From positions 35,407,952-35,471,951 of the forward strand of contig OW121741.1 of assembly GCA_933228675.1 (NCBI GenBank): a stretch of 64,000 nt of DNA. The letters are read 5' to 3'. The notes beneath the pieces are model-generated. The model was not told where the DNA came from. It saw nothing but the letters and a program-made list of their open reading frames with translations, and ran no database searches. Below are positions 21,589 to 32,386 of this stretch, one piece after another; the stretch's first letter is position 1; every line of letters begins with the position of its first letter. A program made the position numbers and the translations under genes. The DNA is from Stomorhina lunata. Lineage: Eukaryota; Arthropoda; Insecta; Diptera; Rhiniidae.

Positions 21589-22455
21589 GTTTATTTTGCA
21601 TTACGAGTATGATAAAAAACATATATACGTAATATTTTACTTTTAAACACTTAAAGAGAGTTGGAGAATGTTAATTGTTAAGAGCGAGTAAGAGAGTTAG
21701 AGTTTGAAGAAATTGAGCGTTATTATTATTTATGTACAACACCTGCACGAAAAAAAATCAACAGGTAATAAATTAATTTCTTTTATTTGAAGTATGAATT
21801 TGTAATAAATAAAAATAAGACAACATATTTTTAGGCTGATATGGGAATTTCATGGTAGACAAGTAGTCTGTCTAGTCTACATCGAGTCTAGAAATAATGA
21901 TCATTATTTAAATGATTTAGAGCGGCGGACTTAAAAGGAGGAAAAATTAGTTTATTTGTGATACCAGGTAAATAAGATTTTGCAGTGTAAAATTAGCCAT
22001 ATTTTGTAATTAAACATCAATTTTTTAACGACTTAAAAATTGTATTATGATTGAGGTCATTAAATGTAATTGTTTATTTTGATAATGACAATTCACTTAC
22101 ATTGTTTCAACACAAAATTTGCATAATAATAATAATAATATTATTAAAAAATCATTTAAACCGGAAACTTGAAAAATTATAATACGCAAATTATTTTTTT
22201 TTTTTATTTTAAAATACGGGTGATGAAAAGGTAACTTAAGAAAATGTGACATTAATGTATGATTTAAATAAGGGTAGTTTTAACTTGTAACAGGAAGAGT
22301 GTTGATCGGGCATTCATAGGAGCAACTCACTTTTTATTAATTAATTATTAATTTAAACTATTACTATTACTTTCCTTTATAAGTCTGACACTTTTTGAAG
22401 TTAGGCAGTTGTCAGTTGGCCAAATGAAGTACATATATTCATTCGATTAGAGATT
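21589..22455. other. No recognisable feature
   Basis: AT-rich DNA with an aataataataataatatta tract near 22125. No frame or RNA supported. Confidence 0.3.
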
Positions 22456-23030
22456 TTAAAGGTACTTTTTATTCTAAAAGGTACTTTTTATTCTAAAAGG
22501 TACTTTTTATTCTAAAAGGTACTTTTTATTCTAAAAAGTACTTTTTATTCTAAAAATTACTTTTTATTCTAAAAGGTACTTTTTATTCTAAAAGGTACTT
22601 TTTATTCTAAAAGGTACTTTTTATTCTAAAAGGTACTTTTTATTCTAAAAGGTACTTTTTATTATAAAAGGTACTTTTTATTATAAAAGGTACTTTTTAT
22701 TATAAAAGGTACTTTTTATTATAAAAGGTACTTTTTATTATAAAAGGTACTTTTTATTATAAAAGGTACTTTTTATTATAAAAGGTACTTTTTATTATAA
22801 AAGGTACTTTTTATTATAAAAGGTACTTTTTATTATAAAAGGTACTTTTTATTATAAAAGGTACTTTTTATTATAAAAGGTACTTTTTATTATAAAAGGT
22901 ACTTTTTATTATAAAAGGTACTTTTTATTCTAAAGATATTTTTTATTCTAAAACGTACTTTTTATTCTAAAGATATTTTTTATTTTAAAACGTACTTTTT
23001 ATTCTACTAGTAAAAGGTACTTTTTATTTG
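22456..23030. repeat. 19-bp minisatellite, about 30 units
   Basis: Unit ggtactttttattctaaaa. The outer units carry attcta; a central block from about 22660 to 22925 carries attata in every unit. A few units at the right end carry agatattttttattctaaa. Very homogeneous centre, diverged edges. Confidence 0.95.
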
Positions 23031-23289
23031 TCTAACAAACAAAGAAAACGCACCCACTTTGTGGAAAGCTTTTTCATATCCAAGATATTATTAAAAACAG
23101 AACTAGTAAGCCTTGTGAGATGCCTATTACTTTAACGACTTCTTTCACTTCCTTAGTCGGAGTCCTACCACTAGAATATGCTTGTATTAGGTCTTAGCGA
23201 AGTCCGATGGCCAGATAGTGATGAACATTTATCATCGGTTTAACACTCGTATTTGCTGGCATAGCAGCAGACGAACCAAAAATACACTT
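23031..23289. other. Possible LINE endonuclease remnants
   Basis: Contains LGLSEVRWP.S (gtcttagcgaagtccgatgg), reminiscent of the AP-endonuclease L.E.RW motif. It is too short and decayed to call separately from the LINE relic that follows. Confidence 0.3.
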
Positions 23290-24372
23290 GGGTGTCCCCG
23301 GATTATATAACTCAGAACCAGTTAGACCACTTTGCAATAAGCAGAATGTGGAGAAGGTCTCTGTTGGATGTGAAAAATAAAAGCGGTGCTGATGTAGAAA
23401 GTGATCATCATTTGATTTTAGCTAAAGTTCGTCTGAAGTTGAAAGCAGTGTCACATAAACCAACTCCTAGCAGGAAAAGACTTAATTTACAGAGACTGAA
23501 GTCATCTGAAGTTACTGCTAAGTTCTCTAATGCTTTGAGCAACAGAATATATCCCCTGGATATCGCTGCCTAACAAAATATTCAAACTTACTGAAAAGAT
23601 GTTAGATCTGACATGAATTTCTAATAAAACGTGGTAGTAAATTGAAGAGAGAAAACAAGCCAAAGGGAAAACAAATGATGCCAAATCCCCCTAAAGAAGC
23701 AAGAAATGCAGCATGAATACCAACAGTAAACCGACAAGTTAAGCGTGGTGATAATTTAGCAAAAGAAGCCCAAATAGCCAGTGAATGACCTATACCGTAT
23801 CACCAAATAAATAGCGGGCCATAACCACCACAACTCGAAGCCGCTAATGAATAAGCAGGGCGATTTATTTTACACTTAAGATCAACAGATGAAAAAATTG
23901 CTGTCAGGCAATTCAACTGAATACTCAAAAATATGTGATTGCGCCTTCACGCATTACATAAATAATATTAATAATGAGTCTGATAAGTTACCGCCAACAT
24001 TCCAAGAACAGCAGCTGCAATCAAACGGCTAAGATCTGGAAATCTGCAGTACCTGATGGGATACCACCCGAATCACTAAAAGTTTTATCAACAATGTTGT
24101 TAAGGCCTCTAATCGCTAAGTATTGGTCGGATTAAAGATTGCGAAATAATCTCAGACCTTCTCTGTCACTGTCAAAAAAAAGTAAATTTGAAGGACTGTT
24201 CGAATTGGAGGGGCATTACCCTTCTTAACATGGTCAACAAAGTTGTAGTCCATATTCTACACAACCTCATAGCGACCATTGTCAAACCTCAGGTAAGACC
24301 CGAACAAGTAGGCTTTAGACCGAACAAATCATGTATTGATCACATCAACAGCTTAAGAATCATTGTAAAATA
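23290..24372 (+). pseudogene. LINE relic: endonuclease end, linker and start of RT
   Basis: Reads TQNQLDHFAISRMWRRSLLD, then VKNKSGADVESDHHLILAKV (endonuclease SDHH end), RKRLNLQRLKSSEVTAKF, a broken linker, then KDCSNWRGITLLNMVNKVV and RPEQVGFRPNKSCIDHINSL. It is cut off mid-RT by the 31-bp satellite. Frameshifts at about 23570 and 24000-24180. Belongs with family R by its NWRGITLLNM and SCIDHIN motifs. Confidence 0.8.
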
Positions 24373-27300
24373 GGAAATTTTTCAAAAATTTCCTATAAAA
24401 CTAGTAAATTTTTCAAACATTTCCTATAAAAATAGTAAATTTTTGAAAAATTTCCTATAAAGATAGTAAATTTTTGAAAATTTTTCCTATAAAAATAGTA
24501 AATTTTTGAAAAATTTCCTATAAAAATAGGCAACTTGGAAATTTTTGAAAAGTGTCCTATAAAAAAAAATAAATTTTTGAAAAATTTCCTATAACAATAG
24601 TAAATTTTTGAAAAATTTCCTATAAAAATAGTAAGTTTTTGAAAAATTTCCTATAAAAATAGTAAATTTTTGAAAAATTTCCTATAAAAATAGTAAATTT
24701 TTGAAAAATTTCCTATAAAAATAGTAAATTTTTGAAAAATTTCCTATAAAAATAGTAAATTTTTGAAAAATTTCCTATAAAAATAGTAAATTTTTGAAAA
24801 ATTTCCTATAAAAATAGTAAATTTTTGAAAAATTTCCTATAGAAATAGTAAATTTTTGAAAAATTTCCTATTAAAATAGCAAATTTTTAAAAAATTTCCT
24901 ATTAAAATAGTAAATTTTTGAAAAATTTCCTATTAAAATAGTAAATTTTTGAAAAATTTCCTATAAATATAGTAAATTTTTGAAAAATTTCCTATAAAAA
25001 TAGTAAATTTTTGAAAAATTTCCTATAAAAATAGTAAATTTTTGAAAAATTTCCTATATAAATAGTAAATTTTTGAAAAATTTCCTATAAAAATAGTAAA
25101 TTTTTGAAAATTTTCCTATTAAAATAGTAAATTTTTGAAAAATTTCCTATAAAAATAGTAAACTTTTAAAAAATTTCCTATAAAAATAGTAAATTTTTGA
25201 AAAATTTCCTATAAAAATAGTAAATTTTTGAAAAATTTCCTATAAAAATAGTAAACTTTTAAAAAATTTCCTATAAAAATAGTAAATTTTTGAAAAATTT
25301 CCTATAAAAATAGTAAATTTTTAAAAATTTTCCTATAAAAATAGTAAATTTTTGAAAAATTTCCTATAAAAATAGGAAAATTTTGAAAAATTTCCTATAA
25401 AAATAGTAAATTTTTGAAAAATTGCCTATAAAAATAGTAAATTTTTTAAAAATTTCCTATAAAAATAGTAAATTTTTGAAAAATTTCCTATGAAAACAGT
25501 AAATTTTTGAAAATTTTCCTATGAAAATAGTAAATTTTTGAAAAATTTCCTATGAAAATAGTAAATTTTTGAAAAATTTCCTATGAAAATAGTAAATTTT
25601 TGAAAAATTTCCTATGAAAATAGTAAATTTTTGAAAAATTTCCTATGAAAATAGTAAATTTTTGAAAAATTTCCTATGAAAATAGTAAATTTTTGAAAAA
25701 TTTCCTATAAAAATAGTAAATTTTTGAAAAATTTCCTATGAAAACAGTAAATTTTTGAAAATTTTCCTATGAAAATAGTAAATTTTTGAAAAATTTCCTA
25801 TGAAAATAGTAAATTTTTGAAAAATTTATAAAAATAGTAAATTTTTTAAAAATTTCCTATAAAAATAGTAAATTTTTGAAAAATTTCCTATGAAAACAGT
25901 AAATTTTTGAAAATTTTCCTATGAAAATAGTAAATTTTTGAAAAATTTCCTATGAAAATAGTAAATTTTTGAAAAATTTCCTATGAAAATAGTAAATTTT
26001 TGAAAAATTTCCTATGAAAATAGTAAATTTTTGAAAAATTTCCAATGAAAATAGTAAATTTTTGAAAATTTTCCTTTAAAAATAGTAAATTTTTGAAAAA
26101 TTTCCTATAAAAATAGTAAATTTTTGAAAAATTTCCTATAAAAATAGTAAATTTTTAAAAAATTTCCTATTAAAATAGTAAATTTTTGAAAAATTTCCTA
26201 TAAAAATAGTAAACTTTTAAAAAATTTCCTACAAAAATAGCAAATTTTTGAAAAATTTCCTATAAAAATAGTAAATTTTTGAAAAATTTCCTATAAAAAT
26301 AGTAAATTTTTGAAAAATTTCCTATAAAAATAGTAAATTTTTGAAAAATTTCCTATAAAAATAGTAAATTTTTGAAAAATTTCCTATAAAAATAGTAAAT
26401 TTTTGAAAAATTTCCTATAAAAATAGTAAATTTTTGAAAAATTTCCTATAAAAATAGTAAATTTTTGAAAAATTTCCTATAAAAATAGTAAATTTTTGAA
26501 AAATTTCCTATAAAAATAGTAAATTTTTGAAAAATTTCCTATAAAAATAGTAAATTTTTGAAAAATTTCCTATAAAAATAGTAAATTTTTGAAAAATTTC
26601 CTATAAAAATAGTAAATTTTTGAAAAATTTCCTATAAAAATAGTAAATTTTTGAAAAATTTCCTATAAAAATAGTAAATTTTTGAAAAATTTCCTATAAA
26701 AATAGTAAATTTTTGAAAAATTTCCTATAAAAATAGTAAATTTTTGAAAAATTTCCTATAAAAATAGTAAATTTTTGAAAAATTTCCTATAAAAATAGTA
26801 AATTTTTGAAAAATTTCCTATAAAAATAGTAAATTTTTGAAAAATTTCCTATAAAAATAGTAAATTTTTGAAAAATTTCCTATAAAAATAGTAAATTTTT
26901 GAAAAATTTCCTATAAAAATAGTAAATTTTTGAAAAATTTCCTATAAAAATAGTAAATTTTTGAAAAATTTCCTATAAAAATAGTAAATTTTTGAAAAAT
27001 TTCCTATAAAAATAGTAAATTTTTGAAAAATTTCCTATAAAAATAGTAAATTTTTGAAAAATTTCCTATAAAAATAGTAAATTTTTGAAAAATTTCCTAT
27101 AAAAATAGTAAATTTTTGAAAAATTTCCTATAAAAATAGTAAATTTTTGAAAAATTTCCTATAAAAATAGTAAATTTTTGAAAAATTTCCTATAAAAATA
27201 GGAAATTTTTGAAAAATTTCCTATAAAAATAGGAAATTTTTGAAAAATTTCCTATAAAAATAGTAAATTTTTGAAAAATTTCCTATAAAAATAGTAAATT

Positions 27301-27458
27301 TTTGAAAAATTTCCTATAAAAATAGTAAATTTTTGAAAAATTTCCTATAAAAATAGTAAATTTTTGAAAAATTTCCTATAAAAATAGTAAATTTTTGAAA
27401 AAATTCCTATAAAAATAGTACATTTTTGAAAAATTTCCTATAAAAATAGTAAATTTTT
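24373..27458. repeat. 31-bp satellite array, left part (about 100 units)
   Basis: Unit agtaaatttttgaaaaattt followed by cctataaaaat, about 13% G+C. Each unit contains the dyad aaatttttgaaaaattt. The left edge starts inside a LINE relic with diverged units. Middle parts have cctatgaaaa variant blocks (25486-26060). The right part from about 26240 is almost invariant. It is interrupted at 27459 by a LINE and resumes at 31576. Confidence 0.98.
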
Positions 27459-27459
27459 G

Positions 27460-28179
27460 TCCCAAAACAATCAAGATGTTTTTTCGTGGAGTAAACTATG
27501 TAATCTTTTGGATGAAAAGCTAAGTGATGTGGCAAAGAAGGATGATCTGTTGGCGATAAAATCTGAAATTGAGGATCTTAAGACTGAAAACAATAAACTT
27601 AAAGAGAACATTAAAAAACTTAATAGGCGCTTAGAATATATTGACCACAAGTCTCGTTCAACGAATATTATGGTGAGTGGTTTACAGTGTAGAACTTCAC
27701 TAGAAGCGAAAAGAAAGTTTCTGAATATTTGCAACACAGACCTGAAGGTGGAAGTCAATATTACTTCAACCAGAATGGTAAAATTTGGCAAGTCCTTCAT
27801 ATTCTGCCTCGAAACCTGTATTCAAGTTCGCAATATATTATTGGCTAAAGGTAAACTGAGTGGTCACGAGATTTATATACAGAAAGACTACACAGTTGAT
27901 GAACAAATCAACAGATTCCAGCTCAGAAAAATAAGCAATGCTCTATCCAAATCAAATAAAAATTTAAAGGTTCGGCGTGGAGAGTTTTGCATATACATAA
28001 ATGACAAAAAATTCACCTGGTTTAATGGCAAAGTTATGGCGCAAACTCAAAACGATTCAGAGTTTTTGAAGGAACTTTTAGCAGAATGTGGCTGCAATTT
28101 TGATGTTGGCTGTAATGTATCTTCTAGTAAATCGTTCATTAATAATAGCTCTAACAATCTAAGTTCTTTATCACAATAG
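27460..28179 (+). CDS. LINE ORF1 protein (5'-truncated), ends in UAG
   Basis: Nucleic-acid-binding ORF1 protein of the retrotransposon, about 240 codons present. Residues 20-65 form a predicted coiled coil (LLAIKSEIEDLKTENNKLKE, then NIKKLNRRLEYIDHKSRSTN), typical for trimerising LINE ORF1 proteins. Then comes IMVSGL and an RRM-like region with IYIQKDYTVDEQ and FQLRKISNALSKSNKNLKV. The C-terminus is Ser/Asn-rich, and no CCHC knuckle is seen. The true start lies upstream of the truncation; the first in-frame ATG is internal at 27670. It is separated from ORF2 by one TAG (28177-28179) in the same frame, context CAA TAG CAA TTT. No other lesions. Confidence 0.8.
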   Translation, partial: SQNNQDVFSWSKLCNLLDEKLSDVAKKDDLLAIKSEIEDLKTENNKLKENIKKLNRRLEYIDHKSRSTNIMVSGLQCRTSLEAKRKFLNICNTDLKVEVNITSTRMVKFGKSFIFCLETCIQVRNILLAKGKLSGHEIYIQKDYTVDEQINRFQLRKISNALSKSNKNLKVRRGEFCIYINDKKFTWFNGKVMAQTQNDSEFLKELLAECGCNFDVGCNVSSSKSFINNSSNNLSSLSQ

Positions 28180-31100
28180 CAATTTACTAACTGCAATGTT
28201 ATATCTTATAATGTTTCAAATTTAGCAAATTCTCTTAATTTTGGAAATTTTATTACTTTTATAAATAACTTTGATATTTTTTTCTTGTTTGAGACCCACG
28301 TTATTGCAAATAAACAATCTAATTTTTCACCATATTTTCGTAACTACTGTTTAAATTGGATCCCTGCAACTAAAACACACAAGGCTGGTCGTGCAAGTGG
28401 AGGCTGTTTATATGGGTTTAAAAAAGAAGTACAGAAAACATTTTCTTTAAAATTTGTAACTTTACATAACTATACTTTTTTATCGGCAAAATTTGTCAGC
28501 TGCATATTTTACATGATTCCCAAATATTTAAATTGCACAAACTGGAAGAAGGAGTTAGAGGACTTTAATGATTTTTTACTTGAACTTAATCCAACAAATT
28601 TTTGCATAATGGGTGACTTAAACGCACGTATTGGGGAACAGCAGGTTCTTGATCGAAACCTACTAATAGATTTGCCGCACATAAATTATCAAAGAAATTC
28701 TAAAGACAAAACAATCAATGCTCAAGGAAAGCAAATAATAAGATTATTTGAAAATTTTGGAGGAATTGTATTAAATGGTAGAACAAATGGTGACGTTGAT
28801 GGGAACTACAGCTTTTGTGGAGTAATGGGAAATTCTGTAATTGATTACTGCGTTTGTTCACTTAACTTTTTAAGATTTATTGCTGATTTTCACATTGCAT
28901 CAAAAGCTTATTCAGATCATATGCCCTTATGTCTTAAATTAAAAATTCATAATCCTACAAATGGTACAGATACAAACCCCCCTTTTCATAAACTTTATTG
29001 GAACGATAAACATCGCATCCAGTATTGGCGAAATCTCAGTGCCCTTTCATCTTTCCAACCGCCTCAAATTAACTCGTCCTCAGATGTGATGATATCGACC
29101 ATTATATCTAAAATAAAGCAATCAAATGTTGTTAAACGTGATAAAACTTTTTTTGGTCCAAAGCAAAAATGGTTCGACTGGAAATGTTTTCGATTTCGGA
29201 CAACCATGCAGAAAAATTTAAAAATATATAAAAAACATTATACAACATATAATAAAATGCGGTATATAACGTCTAGAGCTAAATATCTGAAGGTGTGTCA
29301 AGAAAAGAAGCTAGAACTATATAACAATAACCTTAAACAGCTGGATAAAGTCAAAAATAGTAAAGATTGGTGGAATTTATCAAATTCTTTAAAAACGCGA
29401 TCCCAAGTTTACATCAATAATCTCAACGTTGATGATGCTTTTGCTCATTTTGGATCTATCTTACAAAACCGTGATGATGTTCAAATAATAAGTTGGTGTT
29501 TGCCATATTTTATTGATGCCTTTATGGATTCCCCGTTCGAGTTCTGCGAATTAAATGCAGTCATTAAAAATCTGAAACCAAACAAATCACCAGGTCAAGA
29601 TGGTATTACATACGAATTTTATAAATATGCGCCAGAATGTTTTCTAAAGGAACTTTTGATGGTATTTAATAATATATATCTTCATGAAAATATCCCCACA
29701 TGTTTTAAAAAGTCAATTTTGATTCCAATATTTAAAAAAGGTGATCCAAACCTAGCTTCTAACTATAGAGGATTATCTTTAATAGATACCATATGCAAAA
29801 TTTTCAATAACATTTTGCTAAATCGTATTGAAGACTGGGTAACAAAATACTCCGTATTAAACGAGTTCCAGGCTGGATTCCGAAAAGGTTATTCCACGGT
29901 TGACAATATATTTAACCTTACCAGTATTGTAAACTTAAACAATTTAAAATGCAAACATACATACGCTTTCTTTGTTGACTTTTCCAGTGCGTTTGACATG
30001 ATCCCCAGAAACAGTCTATTTTTTAAATTATCTTGCCTAGGAATTTCTACGAAACTTATAAGAATTTTGATTCGTCTATACGAGAACACGGAAAGCAGAA
30101 TCTGGGATGGAACAGTATTTTCCGAGTATTTTCCAGTTAATTATGGTGTTAAACAGGGGTGCATTCTAAGTCCTCTCTTATTTTCATTGTATATAAATGA
30201 TCTACCAGAAAATCTACCAAACGGATTACACATTGATAACATAAACATAAAACTTTTGTTATATGCAGATGATATTGTCATCCTATCTGATACGCCAAAT
30301 AAATTGCAAGAAATGATTGACGCCCTTCATAACTATTGTTTTAAATGGAGCCTTAAAGTAAATCTTTCAAAATCTAAAATTGTTGTATTTCGTAAGGGGC
30401 CAAGAATTTCCGCAGACTTAATGTGGCACTATGGTAATGATAATATTGATATTGTCAACAACTACACGTACCTAGGTGTTGATATAACATACAATCTTTC
30501 TTTTAAAAAACATTTGCAAAATAAGCTAGCTGCTTCTAAAATAGCAATTTCTTCCACTTGGTCTAAATACATTAACAACCCAAAGATAGCAAAAAGTAAT
30601 AAACTAAAAATATTTGAAGCGTGTTCAAAATCTATAATGTTTTATGCCTGTCAAGTGTGGGGTTATGAAAGATATGATGATGTTGAAAAACTATTTCGCT
30701 TTTTTATAAAAAAGATGCTTTACTTGCCGTACACAACACCAAACTATATTCTGTTCCTAGAAACTGGACTCAATTCCTTATTTATTTCAACATTAAAAAT
30801 GCATTTTTGCTATATTAATCGAGTATTGTCTTTAAGTCCCCAAAGGTTACCAAGAATATTAGCAGAAAAAATAATAGAACATAACTTGTTTTGGGCAAAC
30901 GAATGGTCTACCTTGTGCAACTCACTTCAATTTATCCCTCCTGATAACAACACTCCCCTATGTGTATTCTGGAAAGATATTATACTTCGCTTAAAAGAAA
31001 AAGACATTAACGATTTTTCACAAGACGCATCAAGATCTCAATTTCATGATGTTTACTCAAAACTGAATTACAATGTTATACCATCTCTAACTACAAGTTT

Positions 31101-31410
31101 TTCATGTCGTGCAACCAGTCTAATTATAAAAGCTAGAGGAGGATTACTGGATCTAAACGCTAGATGTTTTAAAAACAACACAATTGGCACTTGCTCTATT
31201 TGTAATCTGAACGTACCAGAAAATACTCTCCACTTTATCGGCATTTGTCCAGCATATAAAAAATTTAGAATTCTATACTTCGGACATAACACTCTTAGTA
31301 ACAGTAATGTAATCAATATACTTAATGGCTCTGATCTAACTGCACTATACAAATATCTTGAAGATTCTTTAAAATATAGAAAATTAATATTAAATGAATT
31401 TAATATTTAA
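28180..31410 (+). CDS. LINE ORF2: AP endonuclease and reverse transcriptase
   Basis: 1,076 codons open in the ORF1 frame after its UAG. The endonuclease starts at once: VISYNVSNLANSLNFGNFIT, then FDIFFLFETH, MGDLNARIG (about residue 145), SVIDYC and YSDHMPL (about 245), so its metal and catalytic residues are present. RT motifs: NKSPGQDGITYEFY, IPIFKKGD, YRGLSLIDTICKI, FQAGFRKGYSTVDNI, FFVDFSSAFDMIP, GVKQGCILSPLLFSLYINDL and LLLYADDIVIL (about 695). The C-terminal part has YACQVWGYE and LPYTTPNYILFLETG, and ends with a CCHC-type knuckle, CSICNLNVPENTLHF and IGIC (about 1005). The first in-frame ATG (28513) lies 111 codons in, past essential endonuclease residues. Clade not assigned; the C-terminus resembles my memory of LOA/Baggins-type elements, which is weak evidence. 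Confidence 0.88.
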   Translation, partial: QFTNCNVISYNVSNLANSLNFGNFITFINNFDIFFLFETHVIANKQSNFSPYFRNYCLNWIPATKTHKAGRASGGCLYGFKKEVQKTFSLKFVTLHNYTFLSAKFVSCIFYMIPKYLNCTNWKKELEDFNDFLLELNPTNFCIMGDLNARIGEQQVLDRNLLIDLPHINYQRNSKDKTINAQGKQIIRLFENFGGIVLNGRTNGDVDGNYSFCGVMGNSVIDYCVCSLNFLRFIADFHIASKAYSDHMPLCLKLKIHNPTNGTDTNPPFHKLYWNDKHRIQYWRNLSALSSFQPPQINSSSDVMISTIISKIKQSNVVKRDKTFFGPKQKWFDWKCFRFRTTMQKNLKIYKKHYTTYNKMRYITSRAKYLKVCQEKKLELYNNNLKQLDKVKNSKDWWNLSNSLKTRSQVYINNLNVDDAFAHFGSILQNRDDVQIISWCLPYFIDAFMDSPFEFCELNAVIKNLKPNKSPGQDGITYEFYKYAPECFLKELLMVFNNIYLHENIPTCFKKSILIPIFKKGDPNLASNYRGLSLIDTICKIFNNILLNRIEDWVTKYSVLNEFQAGFRKGYSTVDNIFNLTSIVNLNNLKCKHTYAFFVDFSSAFDMIPRNSLFFKLSCLGISTKLIRILIRLYENTESRIWDGTVFSEYFPVNYGVKQGCILSPLLFSLYINDLPENLPNGLHIDNINIKLLLYADDIVILSDTPNKLQEMIDALHNYCFKWSLKVNLSKSKIVVFRKGPRISADLMWHYGNDNIDIVNNYTYLGVDITYNLSFKKHLQNKLAASKIAISSTWSKYINNPKIAKSNKLKIFEACSKSIMFYACQVWGYERYDDVEKLFRFFIKKMLYLPYTTPNYILFLETGLNSLFISTLKMHFCYINRVLSLSPQRLPRILAEKIIEHNLFWANEWSTLCNSLQFIPPDNNTPLCVFWKDIILRLKEKDINDFSQDASRSQFHDVYSKLNYNVIPSLTTSFSCRATSLIIKARGGLLDLNARCFKNNTIGTCSICNLNVPENTLHFIGICPAYKKFRILYFGHNTLSNSNVINILNGSDLTALYKYLEDSLKYRKLILNEFNI

Positions 31411-31575
31411 ATAACCTTAATTTATAAAATAGTCTCTAATAAATTATTGCCAATCTGGCTAACAGCAATATGCTATGCCATTTATAGATTTTAATAATGA
31501 ATAATTATGTATAAGCTAACTATTATAATGAATTTAAAAAATAAAAATCTATTAATAAATAATAATAATAAAAAA

Positions 31576-32386
31576 TAGTAAATTTTTGAAAAATTTCCTA
31601 TAAAAATAGTAAATTTTTGAAAAATTTCCTATAAAAATAGTAAATTTTTGAAAAATTTCCTATAAAAATAGTAAATTTTTGAAAAATTTCCTATAAAAAT
31701 AGTAAATTTTTGAAAAATTTCCTATAAAAATAGTAAATTTTTGAAAAATTTCCTATAAAAATAGTAAATTTTTGAAAAATTTCCTATAAAAATAGTAAAT
31801 TTTTGAAAAATTTCCTATAAAAATAGTAAATTTTTGAAAAATTTCCTATAAAAATAGTAAATTTTTGAAAAATTTCCTATAAAAATAGTAAATTTTTGAA
31901 AAATTTCCTATAAAAATAGTAAATTTTTGAAAAATTTCCTATAAAAATAGTAAATTTTTGAAAAATTTCCTATAAAAATAGTAAATTTTTGAAAAATTTC
32001 CTATAAAAATAGTAAATTTTTGAAAAATTTCCTATAAAAATAGTAAATTTTTGAAAAATTTCCTATAAAAATAGTAAATTTTTGAAAAATTTCCTATAAA
32101 AATAGTAAATTTTTGAAAAATTTCCTATAAAAATAGTAAATTTTTGAAAAATTTCCTATAAAAATAGTAAATTTTTGAAAAATTTCCTATAAAAATAGTA
32201 AATTTTTGAAAAATTTCCTATAAAAATAGTAAATTTTTGAAAAATTTCCTATAAAAATAGTAAATTTTTGAAAAATTTCCTATAAAAATAGTAAATTTTT
32301 GAAAATTTTCCTATAAAAATAGTAAATTTTTGAAAATTTTCCTATAAAAATAGTAAATTTTTGAAAAATTTCCTATAAAAATACTA
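31576..32386. repeat. 31-bp satellite array, right part (about 26 units)
   Basis: Same unit and orientation as the left part, almost invariant. It ends at cctataaaaatactaaacag, beyond which no array units are found. Confidence 0.98.

Larger units (their letters stand above)
27459..31575 (+). mobile_element. LINE retrotransposon inserted in the 31-bp satellite
   Basis: About 4.1 kb, with uninterrupted ORF1 and ORF2 frames and a 3' tail aataaataataataataaa. Array units continue on both sides in the same orientation. Target duplication cannot be measured because the flanks are repeats. The 5' end begins inside ORF1, with no ATG before 27670, so it is likely slightly 5'-truncated. It is the least decayed retrotransposon in the window. 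Confidence 0.9.

Noticed and set aside
24373..32386. CRISPR-like array (short direct repeats over 8 kb)
   Set aside because: There are no unique spacers: the 31-bp unit is contiguous, and the setting is eukaryotic. It is a satellite.
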